Shown here piece by piece: positions 45,521 through 54,684 of a stretch of 64,000 nt of DNA. A program made the translations under genes and the position numbers. Source of the DNA: Streptomyces seoulensis (GTDB lineage: Bacteria > Actinomycetota > Actinomycetes > Streptomycetales > Streptomycetaceae); assembly GCF_022846655.1 (NCBI RefSeq), contig NZ_AP025667.1, positions 967,001 through 1,031,000 on the forward strand, in the 5' to 3' direction. Within the stretch, counting starts at the first letter, position 1, and each line of letters begins with the position of its first letter. The notes below the pieces were generated by a model. It had not been told where the DNA came from. It saw only the letters and a list, made by a program, of their open reading frames with translations, and did not search any database.

Positions 45521-45760
45521 CCGCCGGGCGATGTCGATGTCCTGCTGCAGTGCGCTGAGACGGGGAGGGTTTCTGCTGGCGTCGAGGACGACAACATGCA
45601 GTTGATCTCCCACCTGGGGCGGTGCGGTGCGCTCGTCCCACCAGGATGGGTGTTTCACCTGGTCGATAAATCCGCTCTCACCGTCGACATTCACTTGTGC
45701 CCCTACGGGCGCCACTGCCACCACGGTCACGTCGAGTTCCTGATGATTGCGGAATGTCAC
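45500..45760 (-). CDS. Small S1-like OB-fold protein, third gene of the WXG100-like locus
   Basis: An 86-aa protein with the pattern of an S1 RNA-binding domain: VTVVAVAPVGAQVNVDGESG (about 11-30), then VGDQLHVVVLDASRNPPRLS (about 50-69). It starts with GTG overlapping the stop of the 40-aa gene as GTGA, so translation is coupled. Function unknown; RNA binding or an immunity-type role is speculative. Base composition of this small cluster is noticeably less GC-rich than its neighbours, with codons such as ATT, TCT and ATA nearby. Confidence 0.7.
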   Translation of the reverse strand: MTFRNHQELDVTVVAVAPVGAQVNVDGESGFIDQVKHPSWWDERTAPPQVGDQLHVVVLDASRNPPRLSALQQDIDIARRLRPGGE

Positions 45761-45879
45761 TCCGGTCCTCCGAAAATAGAAATCCAGCTGCGCCCCAGGG
45801 TGAGCTCGTTGAATCGATCCAGCCTGTCCATGCCGGTGAGATCCTGGATGATCTCCTTCGCCTTGTCCGCCGCGCTCAC
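45757..45879 (-). CDS. Forty-residue coupled small protein
   Basis: A 40-aa open frame, below usual gene-caller limits. It starts with GTG overlapping the WXG100-like stop (GTGA) and ends overlapping the next GTG (GTGA), which makes it very likely to be translated. The N-terminus reads SAADKAKEIIQDLTGMDRL, similar to the start I remember for some Streptomyces WXG100-associated toxins (an ADKAKEII-x2-LTGM pattern), which continue for hundreds of residues. Here it stops after RSWISIFGGPE. It may be a truncated remnant of such a protein or a genuine short peptide. Confidence 0.6.
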   Translation of the reverse strand: MSAADKAKEIIQDLTGMDRLDRFNELTLGRSWISIFGGPE

Positions 45880-46232
45880 TCGGACCGTCCCTCGCCCTTC
45901 GCGCCGACCTTGCTGAACATCGAGCGGATGAGCTCCTCGTTGTCGATGTGACTGTCCGCCATGTCGCTCATCGCTTCGTGGATGCTCGCTATGCCGTCGG
46001 AGAGGATGGACGCGGCGTGCTCGATCTTCTTCACGATCGGCCCATACGCCTTGTGGAACGCTTCGCCCTGCTCGTCGTCACCCCACGGTGAACCCGCTTC
46101 TCCGAGCGCGGCCTTCAGCTTGGTGAGGGCCTTGGCGAGATCGTGGCTGTGCGTCTGGAAACGCGGAGCCGTCTTCTTCAGATCGGCGATCTTGATGTCG
46201 AGTATCTTGCCGTCGCTGCCCTGGTCACCCAT
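45876..46232 (-). CDS. WXG100-like (ESX-type) small helical protein
   Basis: A 118-aa protein with the helix-turn-helix plan of WXG100/ESX substrates: two long helices around the turn SPWGDDEQGEAFHKAY, with the W50-G51 pair, and no signal peptide. The second helix ends with IHEAMSDMADSHIDNEELI. WXG100 proteins are exported by type VII secretion or pair with toxins. The ATG at 46232 is chosen; the open frame runs further upstream through sequence before the divergent gene. It is the first of three GTGA-coupled genes. Confidence 0.75.
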   Translation of the reverse strand: MGDQGSDGKILDIKIADLKKTAPRFQTHSHDLAKALTKLKAALGEAGSPWGDDEQGEAFHKAYGPIVKKIEHAASILSDGIASIHEAMSDMADSHIDNEELIRSMFSKVGAKGEGRSE

Positions 46233-46418
46233 GTGCCGCTCTCGTCCCCTCCGCCGACGCGCCAACCCAACGACCCTAGTGGGGGCGACGGTTTGCAATC
46301 GAAGAGAACGCCAAGAGACGGCAAAGATCGCTTTGTGATCACGTTGAGTGGAGGCGTCGCCCCCCACCTTCACGAACACCAGTACAACCCTCACCCACCC
46401 CCATGAGTCATCCGATGC

Positions 46419-47336
46419 ATGACGCATCGGACATCAAGACGCAAGGGAGCGATAGCCGCCGTGCTCGGTGGCGCATTGCTCATACCCGTGGTGGCTGCCG
46501 CCCCCGCCTCCGCCGCCACCGCGGTGAGCTGTACCTCCGCCAAGTCGGGCCTCGCGGCCAAGCTGAGCAAGGACATCACCGCCGCGCTCGCGGGCCGCAA
46601 GGGCAGCGTCGCGCTCGGGGTGTACGAGCGGTCCACCAACACCACCTGCACGCTGCGCGCGACCAGCGCGTACGACTCGGCCAGCACCGTCAAGGTCACC
46701 GTGCTGGCCACCCTGTTGTGGGACGCGAAGAAGCGGAACCGGTACCTGACCAGCACCGAGACCTCGCTCGCCACGGCCATGATCACGAAGTCGGACAACG
46801 CCGCGACCACCAAGCTGTGGAAGCAGCTCGGGACGACGAAGGTCAAGGGCTTCCTGTCGGCCGCCGGGATGACGAAGACCACGCCGGGCGCGGACGGTTA
46901 CTGGGGCCTGACCCAGATCAATGTCACCGACGAGCAGAAGCTGCTGAAGCTCGTCACCGCCAAGAACTCCGTGCTGAGCGACAACTCCCGTGCCTACATC
47001 CTGAAGTTGATGGGCCAGGTCGTCTCCTCCCAGCGCTGGGGCACCCCCGCCGGCGCCCCCTCCACCGTCGCCGTCCACGTCAAGAACGGCTGGCTCCAGC
47101 GGGCCACCCACGGCTGGCGCGTGCACAGCCTCGGCACCTTCAACGGCGCGGGCCACGACTACACGATCACCGTGCTGACCCAGGACAACAGCACGATGGA
47201 CTACGGCGTGACCACCATCCAGAACGTCTCCAGGGCCATCCACAAGGACCTCGTCCCGACCACGTCGAAGACGGCCCTGTACGTCCCCACCAGCACTCCC
47301 AGCGAGGCCTTCGTCGCGACCCCGCCGCAGGGCTGA
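46419..47336 (+). CDS. Secreted beta-lactamase-like serine hydrolase
   Basis: Secreted protein (305 aa) of the class A beta-lactamase/PBP fold. A signal peptide (1-33) is followed by S89-T-V-K92 (SxxK), S125-D126-N127 (SDN) and K222-N-G224 (KTG-equivalent; the middle residue is Asn). The omega-loop Glu of true class A enzymes is not evident, so it may be a DD-peptidase-like or inactive hydrolase, not a resistance enzyme. GGY-like LTQINV follows near 164. It is divergent from the WXG100 cluster. The start is the first ATG and gives a standard signal peptide. Confidence 0.82.
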   Translation: MTHRTSRRKGAIAAVLGGALLIPVVAAAPASAATAVSCTSAKSGLAAKLSKDITAALAGRKGSVALGVYERSTNTTCTLRATSAYDSASTVKVTVLATLLWDAKKRNRYLTSTETSLATAMITKSDNAATTKLWKQLGTTKVKGFLSAAGMTKTTPGADGYWGLTQINVTDEQKLLKLVTAKNSVLSDNSRAYILKLMGQVVSSQRWGTPAGAPSTVAVHVKNGWLQRATHGWRVHSLGTFNGAGHDYTITVLTQDNSTMDYGVTTIQNVSRAIHKDLVPTTSKTALYVPTSTPSEAFVATPPQG

Positions 47337-47390
47337 TCCTTCACCGGGCGCTCTCCCGCCGGTCACCGCGCACGCCCTACGGTGACCGGC

Positions 47391-48437
47391 ATGCGTCCAC
47401 GCACCCTGCTCGCGGCCCTCGCCGCCGCCACCCTCGCCGCCAGTGCCAGTGCCAGTGCCAGTGCCAGTGCCAGTGCCAGCGGCACCGCGCACGCCGACGA
47501 ACAGCAGAGTCACGCCTGTTCGGCCTCCGTCGCCATCGACGGCTTCTCCGACACCCTCGACAAGACCACCTACGACGGCACCTACGTCGGCAACCTCTCC
47601 GCCCTCGCCGTCGACCGCGACGGCTCGCTCGCGGCGCTCTCGGACCGGTCAGCCCTGTTCCGGATCGATACGAAGAGGCCGCGGCCGACCGCCGCCGTAC
47701 CGCTCGCCGACGAAGCGGGCGGCGGGCTGGACTCCGAAGGGCTCGCCGTCGACCGGGACGGCACGAGGCTGGTCACCTCCGAGACCGAGCCGTCCGTGCG
47801 GCGGTACTCCCGCGCGGGCGAACTGCTGGAGCGGCTGCCGGTGCCCGACGCGCTGAAGGTCACCCCCGCGGGCCGTGCCACCGCCAACCAGACCTTCGAG
47901 GGGCTGACCCTCCTGCCCGGCGGCCGGACCCTGCTCGCGTCCATGGAGTACGCCCTCGCCGGTGACGACCCCGGCACCGTCCGCTTCCAGACCTGGACGC
48001 GGGACCACGGCCGGTTCCGGCTCGGCCCGCAGTACGCGTACCGGACCGACGACCCGAGTCTGGGCGTGCCCGAGGTGCAGGCCACCCCGGACGGGCGCCT
48101 CCTCGTGCTGGAGCGCGGTTTCGAGGCGGGCGTCGGCAACACCGTCCGGCTGAGCCTCGCCGACCCGCGCCGCGCCACGGACACCTCACGCGTCGAGCAC
48201 CTCACCGGGCAGCCCGGAGTCCGGACCCTCCGCAAGACCCCGCTCGCCGACCTCGCCGACTGCCCCACCCTCGGCGCGACCGCCCGCCAGCCCCAGCCCA
48301 ACCCGCTGCTCGACAACATCGAGGGGATGACGGTCACCGGCCACGAGCACACCCTCAAGGTGCTCCTCGTCAGCGACGACAACCAGAACCCGGCCCAGAC
48401 GACCCGCCTCTACCGCCTCCGCGTCCGCCTCGACTGA
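47391..48437 (+). CDS. Secreted esterase-like/phytase-like protein
   Basis: Secreted protein (348 aa) of the esterase-like activity of phytase family, predicted as a beta-propeller (repeated LAVDRDG, GLDSEGLAVDRDGTRLVTSE and LPGGRTLLASMEY segments). Substrate unknown; phosphate ester hydrolysis is possible from the family name only. The signal peptide contains six perfect GCCAGT repeats, giving an Ala-Ser tract. The ATG at 47391 is preferred over a GTG three codons upstream. Its 3' end overlaps the convergent 48370-48711 gene by 68 bases. Confidence 0.82.
   Translation: MRPRTLLAALAAATLAASASASASASASASGTAHADEQQSHACSASVAIDGFSDTLDKTTYDGTYVGNLSALAVDRDGSLAALSDRSALFRIDTKRPRPTAAVPLADEAGGGLDSEGLAVDRDGTRLVTSETEPSVRRYSRAGELLERLPVPDALKVTPAGRATANQTFEGLTLLPGGRTLLASMEYALAGDDPGTVRFQTWTRDHGRFRLGPQYAYRTDDPSLGVPEVQATPDGRLLVLERGFEAGVGNTVRLSLADPRRATDTSRVEHLTGQPGVRTLRKTPLADLADCPTLGATARQPQPNPLLDNIEGMTVTGHEHTLKVLLVSDDNQNPAQTTRLYRLRVRLD
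47439..47480. repeat. Hexanucleotide repeat (GCCAGT) in a signal peptide
   Basis: Six perfect GCCAGT units (47439-47474) followed by one variant GCCAGC. The unit is a multiple of three, so copy-number change would lengthen or shorten the Ala-Ser tract of the signal peptide without shifting the frame. Confidence 0.95.
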
Positions 48438-48711
48438 GACTCCCGTCCGCGTTCCAGTCCGACGGGATCTCCGCCGTCAGACCCAGCGCCCGCGCCCGCT
48501 CCTCGATGTGCCGCCGGATCTCGTCGTGCGGATCGCGGCGCCCCCGGCCGACCGCGTGGACCGCCCGGCGCAGATCCTCCACGCCGTGCAGACCGGCCGG
48601 CCGGACCGGGGAGCCGCCGTCCGGGAGGGACCAGCCCTCCTCCGCGCAGTAGCGCCGCGCCGCCGCGTCCAGATCGCCCGCGTCCGGTGTGTCGATGTTG
48701 CCCTTGTCCAT
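48370..48711 (-). CDS. Conserved small hypothetical protein
   Basis: A 113-aa soluble protein with RRYCAEEGWSLPDGG near residue 20 and HDEIRRHIEERARALGLTAEIPSDWN near 60-87, a pattern I recall in other uncharacterised Streptomyces proteins. The last 25 residues are Gly/Arg-rich and overlap the 3' end of the preceding gene on the other strand, so the true C-terminus may be variable. The ATG at 48711 is the first in a convincing frame. No function known. Confidence 0.65.
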   Translation of the reverse strand: MDKGNIDTPDAGDLDAAARRYCAEEGWSLPDGGSPVRPAGLHGVEDLRRAVHAVGRGRRDPHDEIRRHIEERARALGLTAEIPSDWNADGSLSRGGRGGGRGGSSGPGSGCRR

Positions 48712-48865
48712 GCGAGCCTCCAGCGCAGAGCCCCTACGACGCGACGCATTCCAGCACATATGCGGGCACCCCGCCCGCCGGACGACACCCCCGCCCGGAA
48801 TACCCCCCTGCGCCCCCGTGTTTGTGCCTCACGGAAGATCAGGCAGACCGACGGAGGACACCCGC

Positions 48866-51800
48866 GTGGGACCGCAACGGGGATGGGCACGACGGCTGGC
48901 GGGATACGCCTGGCGCCATCCGAAGGACGTCGTCCTGGCGCTCGGCGCCTCCCTGGGCGGGATGGCCGTCATGGCCGTGGTCCCGCTGGTCACCAAGGTG
49001 ATCATCGACGACGTGATCGGCGACCACACCCGGGACATGGCCCCCTGGGCGGGCGCCCTGGTCGGCGCCGCCGTCCTGATCTACGCCCTCGCCTATGTCC
49101 GCCGTTACTACGGCGGACGGCTCGCCCTGGACGTCCAGCACGACCTGCGGACCGGGATGTTCGACGCGATCACCCGGCTCGACGGCCGCCGCCAGGACGA
49201 GCTGTCCACCGGGCAGGTCGTCGGCCGCGCCACCAGCGACCTCCAGTTGATCCAGGGCCTGCTGTTCATGCTCCCGATGACCATCGGGAACGTCCTGCTC
49301 TTCCTGATCTCGCTCGGCATCATGGCCTGGCTGTCGCCGCCGCTGACCCTGGTCGCGCTCGCCGTCGCCCCCGCGCTCGGCTGGATCGCCCGCCGCAGCC
49401 GCACCAGGCTGCACCCCGCCACCTGGTACGCCCAGGCCCAGGCCGCCGCCGTCGCGGGCGTGGTCGACGGCGCGGTGAGCGGCGTCCGCGTGGTCAAGGG
49501 GTTCGGGCAGGAGGAGCAGGAGACCGGGAAGCTGCGCGAGGTCGGCCGCAGGCTGTTCGCGGGGCGGCTGCGCACCATCCGGCTGAACAGCAGGTACACC
49601 CCCGCCCTCCAGGCCGTCCCCGCGCTCGGCCAGGTCGCCATGCTGGCCCTCGGCGGCTGGCTCGCGGTGCGCGGGCACATCACGCTCGGCACCTTCGTCG
49701 CCTTCTCCACCTACCTCGCCCAGCTCGTCGGCCCGGTGCGGATGCTCGCCGTGGTCCTCACCATCGGCCAGCAGGCCCGCGCGGGCACCGAACGCGTGCT
49801 GGAGCTGATCGACACCGAGCCGACCCTGCGCGAAGGCACCAAGACCCTCCCCGCCGACGCCCCCGCCTCCGTCGAGTTCGACGACGTGTCCTTCGGATAC
49901 GACCCCGGGCGCCCGGTGCTCGACGGGCTCAGCCTGGAGATCCGGCCCGGCGAGACCCTGGCCGTCGTCGGCTCCTCCGGCTCCGGCAAGTCCACCCTCT
50001 CCCTGCTCCTGCCGCGCTTCTACGACGTCACCCACGGCGCCGTCCTGGTCGGCGGCCACGACGTGCGCGAGCTGACGCTCGACTCGCTGCGCGCCGCGAT
50101 CGGCCTGGTCCCGGAGGACTCCTTCCTGTTCTCCGCCACCGTCCGCGAGAACCTCGCCTACGGCCGCCCCGACGCCACCCAGGACGACATCGAGGCCGCC
50201 GCCCGCGCCGCCCAGGCCGACCGCTTCATCGCCGAGCTGCCCGAGGGGTACGACACCAAGGTCGGCGAGCACGGCCTGACCCTCTCCGGCGGCCAGCGCC
50301 AGCGCCTCGCGCTCGCCCGCGCCCTGCTCACCGACCCCCGCCTGCTGGTGCTGGACGACGCCACCTCGGCCGTGGACGTACGGGTCGAGCACGAGATCCA
50401 CGAGGCGCTCGCCCACGTCATGGCGGGCCGCACCACCCTCCTCATAGCCCACCGCCGCTCCACCCTCAGCCTCGCCGACCGCATCGCCGTGCTGGACGGC
50501 GGCCGCCTGGTCGACGTCGGCACCGACGCGGAACTGCAGAAGCGCTGTCCGCTCTACCGCAGGCTGCTCACCGACCCCGACGAGCTGGGCGCCCCCTCGC
50601 CGGGCCACGCCCGCCCGGTCGAGCCGGCCGAGGACACCTCCGTCCGCGAGGAGCTGGACGCCGAGTTCGACGCCGAGCGCGGGGTCACCCCCCGCCTGTG
50701 GACCGGCGACCGTACGCCCAGGGAAGAGACCCTGTCCGGCACGCCGGCCACGCCCGAGCTGCTCGCCCAGGTCGAGGCGCTGCCCCCGGCCACCGACACC
50801 CCGGACGTGGACGAGGCCCGCGCGGTGCGCGCCGAGGACTCCTACGGGCTGCGCCGGCTGCTGCACGGCTTCGGGCGCCCCCTGCTGATCAGCCTGCTGC
50901 TGGTCGCCGTGGACGCGGGCTCGGGCCTGCTGCTGCCGGTGCTGATCCGGCACGGCATCGACGAGGGCGTCACCCGGACCGCCCTCGGCGCGGTGTGGGC
51001 GGCCTCCCTGCTCGGTCTGCTCACCGTGCTGGTGCAGTGGACGGCGCAGTACGGCGAGACCCGGATGACCGGCCGCACCGGCGAGCGCGTGCTGTACGCG
51101 CTGCGGCTGAAGATCTTCACCCAGCTCCAGCGGCTCGGCCTGGACTACTACGAGCGCGAGCTGACCGGCCGGATCATGACCCGGATGACCACGGACGTGG
51201 ACGCGTTGTCCACGTTCCTCCAGACCGGCCTGGTCACCGCGTTCGTCTCGGTCGTCACCTTCTTCGGCATCATGGGCGCCCTGCTGGTGCTGGACATCCA
51301 GCTCGCGCTCGTCGTCTTCGCCACCCTGCCCCCGCTGGTCATCGCCACCTTCTTCTTCCGCCGGGCCAGCGTGAAGGCGTACGAGCTGGCGCGCGAGCGG
51401 GTGTCGGTGGTCAACGCCGAGCTCCAGGAGTCGGTGGCGGGCCTCAGGATCGTGCAGGCGTTCCGGCGCGAGCGGGACGGCGGGCGCCGGTTCGCCGAGC
51501 GCAGCGACTCCTACCGGCAGGCCCGCATACGGGGCCAGTGGCTGATCTCGATCTACTTCCCCTTCGTGCAGCTCCTGTCCTCGGTCGCGGCCGCCGCCGT
51601 GCTGATCTCGGGCGCCGGGCGGGTGGAGGCGGCCACGCTGACCACGGGCGCGCTGGTCGCCTACCTGCTCTACATCGACCTGTTCTTCGCCCCGGTGCAG
51701 CAGTTGTCCCAGGTCTTCGACGGCTACCAGCAGGCCACGGTCTCGCTGGGCCGCATCCAGGAGCTGCTGCGCGAACCCGCCTCCACCGGGTCCGCCGCCG

Positions 51801-52585
51801 CCCCGCTGGACGTGCTCTCGCTGCGCGGCGACATCGCCTTCGAGGACGTGTCCTTCGCCTACGGCGACGAGGAGGAGGCGCTCACCGGCATCGACCTGGC
51901 CATCCCGGCCGGGCAGACCGTCGCGTTCGTCGGTGAGACCGGCGCGGGCAAGTCCACCCTGGTCAAGCTGGTCGCGCGGTTCTACGACCCGACCTCGGGC
52001 CGGGTCACGGCCGACGGCACCGATCTGCGCTCCCTGGACCTCACCTCGTACCGGCACCGGCTCGGTGTGGTGCCGCAGGAGGCGTACCTGTTCCCCGGCA
52101 CGGTCCGCGACGCCATCGCCTACGGGCGGCCCGAGGCGACCGACGCGGAGGTGGAGGCGGCGGCGCGGGCGGTCGGCGCGCACGAGATGATCGCGACCCT
52201 GGAGGGCGGCTATCTGCACGAGGTCGCCGAGCGCGGCCGCAACCTCTCGGCCGGCCAGCGCCAGCTCATCGCGCTCGCCCGCGCCGAGCTCGTCGACCCC
52301 GACGTGCTGCTCCTGGACGAGGCGACGGCCGCGCTGGACCTCGCCACCGAGGCGCAGGTCAACCACGCCACCGACCGGCTCTCGGGCCGCCGCACCACCC
52401 TGGTGGTGGCCCACCGGCTGACCACCGCGGCCCGCGCCGACCGGGTGGTCGTCATGGAGCACGGCCGGGTCGTGGAGGACGGCCACCACACCGAACTCCT
52501 CGCCCTCGACGGCCGGTACGCCGACATGTGGCGGACCTTCGTGGGCCAGTCGGAGCCGGAGGAGCCGGTCGGCGCGACCCCCTGA
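48866..52585 (+). CDS. Fused tandem ABC exporter (TMD-NBD-TMD-NBD)
   Basis: A single 1239-aa polypeptide containing two complete half-transporters, so it should work as a monomer. Each half has six membrane helices (about 15-330 and 660-980) and an ATPase: Walker A GSSGSGKST near 369 with signature LSGGQRQR, and GETGAGKST near 1023 with the variant signature LSAGQRQL. Both ATPases keep the D-loop and switch His (LIAHRRST, VVAHRLTT). It is an exporter of the multidrug/lipid type; substrate unknown. A GTG at 48866 with AGGA upstream is chosen over starts further back that read through the opposite gene. The acidic linker near 590-650 joins the halves. Confidence 0.92.
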   Translation: MGPQRGWARRLAGYAWRHPKDVVLALGASLGGMAVMAVVPLVTKVIIDDVIGDHTRDMAPWAGALVGAAVLIYALAYVRRYYGGRLALDVQHDLRTGMFDAITRLDGRRQDELSTGQVVGRATSDLQLIQGLLFMLPMTIGNVLLFLISLGIMAWLSPPLTLVALAVAPALGWIARRSRTRLHPATWYAQAQAAAVAGVVDGAVSGVRVVKGFGQEEQETGKLREVGRRLFAGRLRTIRLNSRYTPALQAVPALGQVAMLALGGWLAVRGHITLGTFVAFSTYLAQLVGPVRMLAVVLTIGQQARAGTERVLELIDTEPTLREGTKTLPADAPASVEFDDVSFGYDPGRPVLDGLSLEIRPGETLAVVGSSGSGKSTLSLLLPRFYDVTHGAVLVGGHDVRELTLDSLRAAIGLVPEDSFLFSATVRENLAYGRPDATQDDIEAAARAAQADRFIAELPEGYDTKVGEHGLTLSGGQRQRLALARALLTDPRLLVLDDATSAVDVRVEHEIHEALAHVMAGRTTLLIAHRRSTLSLADRIAVLDGGRLVDVGTDAELQKRCPLYRRLLTDPDELGAPSPGHARPVEPAEDTSVREELDAEFDAERGVTPRLWTGDRTPREETLSGTPATPELLAQVEALPPATDTPDVDEARAVRAEDSYGLRRLLHGFGRPLLISLLLVAVDAGSGLLLPVLIRHGIDEGVTRTALGAVWAASLLGLLTVLVQWTAQYGETRMTGRTGERVLYALRLKIFTQLQRLGLDYYERELTGRIMTRMTTDVDALSTFLQTGLVTAFVSVVTFFGIMGALLVLDIQLALVVFATLPPLVIATFFFRRASVKAYELARERVSVVNAELQESVAGLRIVQAFRRERDGGRRFAERSDSYRQARIRGQWLISIYFPFVQLLSSVAAAAVLISGAGRVEAATLTTGALVAYLLYIDLFFAPVQQLSQVFDGYQQATVSLGRIQELLREPASTGSAAAPLDVLSLRGDIAFEDVSFAYGDEEEALTGIDLAIPAGQTVAFVGETGAGKSTLVKLVARFYDPTSGRVTADGTDLRSLDLTSYRHRLGVVPQEAYLFPGTVRDAIAYGRPEATDAEVEAAARAVGAHEMIATLEGGYLHEVAERGRNLSAGQRQLIALARAELVDPDVLLLDEATAALDLATEAQVNHATDRLSGRRTTLVVAHRLTTAARADRVVVMEHGRVVEDGHHTELLALDGRYADMWRTFVGQSEPEEPVGATP

Positions 52586-52670
52586 GCGGCGCGTTTCGCT
52601 GACGGCCGTGCAACCATCCGGCACATCCGCTGCGTCCGTACATCAGTACGTAGATCGCAGAAGTGTGCCC

Positions 52671-53084
52671 ATGGGGCGGGGAAGGACGGCCGTGGACGGT
52701 GGTGCGATACGGCGGTGGGCCGCGCTCGGCGCGACGGCGCTGACCCTGTCCGGGGCGTTCGCCCTCGCCGCCCCCGGCACCGCGGGGGCCGCCACCGGCG
52801 GGTGGTGCGCCGGACGTCAGGTGCGCGCGCTGCCGTTCCGTACCGGCACCGTCCACCTGTACCGGGGCAACGGCTACGTCTGCGCGGTCACCGTCGCCAA
52901 GTCCTCCGGCGCCGGCCGCGTCCTGTCGGTCAGCCTGCAGGCGCGCGGCAACCGGCCGGTGACCGACCTGGGCCGCTACAAACACCACGCCGGACCCGTG
53001 ACCGTCCACGCAGGGCACCGGTGCGTCAAGGTGCGCGGAGCGGTCGGCACGGGGACGGTCAGCTCCGGCTGGATTCTGTGCTGA
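52671..53084 (+). CDS. Small secreted cysteine-containing protein
   Basis: A secreted protein (137 aa) of unknown family. The signal sequence covers about residues 1-42 (long, with Arg residues and an Ala/Leu core, ending AGAA). The mature part of about 95 residues has four cysteines in GGWCAG, YVCAVTV, HRCVKV and the terminal WILC, probably two disulphides, and a beta-rich pattern. No catalytic motif seen. A GTG at 52692 is an alternative start. It stands between the ABC exporter and the aminopeptidase, each with its own promoter region. Confidence 0.7.
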   Translation: MGRGRTAVDGGAIRRWAALGATALTLSGAFALAAPGTAGAATGGWCAGRQVRALPFRTGTVHLYRGNGYVCAVTVAKSSGAGRVLSVSLQARGNRPVTDLGRYKHHAGPVTVHAGHRCVKVRGAVGTGTVSSGWILC

Positions 53085-53171
53085 TCGCGCGATCCGGCCA
53101 ATCCCCTCTGGTGTGAAGGCAGTTGCTCGGATAGCTTCCGGCGGACATCTGTCTCACAGGGGAGAGTGCGC

Positions 53172-54605
53172 ATGCGCAAGGCGCTGAGATGGCTGCTGGC
53201 GCTCACGGTGCTCATCGGCACACTGGGCACGGCGGGCACAGCGGGGGCGGCCACCACCGCACCGCAGGCACCCACGGACATCAAGGACCGGCTGCTGGCG
53301 ATACCCGGCATCAGCCTGGTGGAGGAGAAGCCGTACACCGGCTACCGCTACTTCGTCCTGAACTTCACCCAGCCGGTCGACCACCGGCACCCGGCCAGGG
53401 GCACCTTCCAGCAGCGGATCACCGTGCTGCACAAGGACGTGAGCCGCCCGACCGTCTTCTACACCAGCGGCTACAACGTCTCCACCACGCCGTCGCGCCG
53501 CGAGCCCACCCAGATCGTGGACGGCAACCAGGTCTCGCTGGAGTACCGCTTCTTCACCCCGTCCCGCCCGGCCCCGGCCGACTGGTCCAAGCTGGACATC
53601 TGGCAGGCCGCGAGCGACCAGCACGCCGTCTACGAGGCGCTGAAGCCGCTGTACTCCGCCAACTGGCTGGCCACCGGCGGCTCCAAGGGCGGCATGACGG
53701 CCACCTACTACGAGCGCTTCTACCCCCGCGACATGGACGGCGTGGTCGCCTACGTCGCCCCCAACGACGTCGTGAACGACGAGGACTCGGCCTACGACCG
53801 CTTCTTCGAGCGCGTCGGCACCAAGGAGTGCCGCGACAAGCTGAACGCCGTCCAGCGCGAGGCCCTGGTCCGCCGCGAGCCGCTGGAGCGGCGGTACGCC
53901 CAGTACGCCGCCGACAACGGCTACACCTTCACCACCGTCGGCTCCCTGGACAAGGCGTACGAGGCCGTCGTCCTCGACTACGTGTGGGGCTTCTGGCAGT
54001 ACAGCGGCCTCGCCGACTGCGACTCGATCCCGTCCGGCGCCGCCACCGCGACCGACGACGCGATCTGGGACTCGGTCGACACCATCTCCGGCTTCTCCGC
54101 CTACGCCGACCAGGGCCTGGAGCAGTACACGCCGTACTACTACCAGGCGGGCACCCAGCTCGGCGCGCCCACCATCGGCTTCCCGCACATCGAGCGGAAG
54201 CTGATCCGCTACGGCTACCAGCCGCCGCGCAACTTCGTGCCCCGCTCCATCCCGATGCGCTTCCAGAAGGGCGCCATGCGGGACGTGGACACCTGGGTCA
54301 GGCACCACGCCCGGCAGATGCTCTTCGTGTACGGGCAGAACGACCCCTGGGGCTCGGAGCGGTTCCGCCCCGGCGCGGGCGCCCGTGACTCCCACGTGTA
54401 CACCGCGCCCGGCATGAACCACGGCGCCAATGTCGCCGGTCTCGTCGCCGACGAGCGGGCCTTCGCAACCGCCCGCATCCTCGAGTGGGCCGGGGTGGCG
54501 TCCCCGGCGGTCCAGGCCGACCCGTCGGCGGCGAAGCCGCTGGCCCGGTTCGACGGCAAGCTGGACGTACGGGACGTGGAGCGCGAGCCCGCGCTGCGCC
54601 CGTAG
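53172..54605 (+). CDS. Secreted tripeptidyl aminopeptidase, S37 type
   Basis: Secreted serine peptidase (477 aa) of the PS-10/S37 family, which releases tripeptides (often Pro-ended) from the N-terminus of peptides. Signal peptide 1-27 (ending GAA). The alpha/beta hydrolase nucleophile is S171 in GGSKGG; the acid and His are expected in YGQNDPWG and GMNHGAN near residues 395 and 420. ATG 53172 is chosen; a GTG two codons earlier is possible. It ends at a strong hairpin with a T-run. Confidence 0.88.
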   Translation: MRKALRWLLALTVLIGTLGTAGTAGAATTAPQAPTDIKDRLLAIPGISLVEEKPYTGYRYFVLNFTQPVDHRHPARGTFQQRITVLHKDVSRPTVFYTSGYNVSTTPSRREPTQIVDGNQVSLEYRFFTPSRPAPADWSKLDIWQAASDQHAVYEALKPLYSANWLATGGSKGGMTATYYERFYPRDMDGVVAYVAPNDVVNDEDSAYDRFFERVGTKECRDKLNAVQREALVRREPLERRYAQYAADNGYTFTTVGSLDKAYEAVVLDYVWGFWQYSGLADCDSIPSGAATATDDAIWDSVDTISGFSAYADQGLEQYTPYYYQAGTQLGAPTIGFPHIERKLIRYGYQPPRNFVPRSIPMRFQKGAMRDVDTWVRHHARQMLFVYGQNDPWGSERFRPGAGARDSHVYTAPGMNHGANVAGLVADERAFATARILEWAGVASPAVQADPSAAKPLARFDGKLDVRDVEREPALRP

Positions 54606-54617
54606 GGCAGAGACGTG

Positions 54618-54650
54618 AAGGGGGGCGCCGGTTCGTCCGGCGCCCCCCTT
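54618..54650 (+). terminator. Rho-independent-like terminator after the S37 peptidase
   Basis: AAGGGGGGCGCCGG (54618-54631) and CCGGCGCCCCCCTT (54637-54650) pair perfectly over 14 bp with a TTCGT loop, followed by TT and C, giving a TTTT run at the base. Confidence 0.9.
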
Positions 54651-54684
54651 TTCCGTGGCGGTGGGTGATGCCCCGTGAGTTCCC

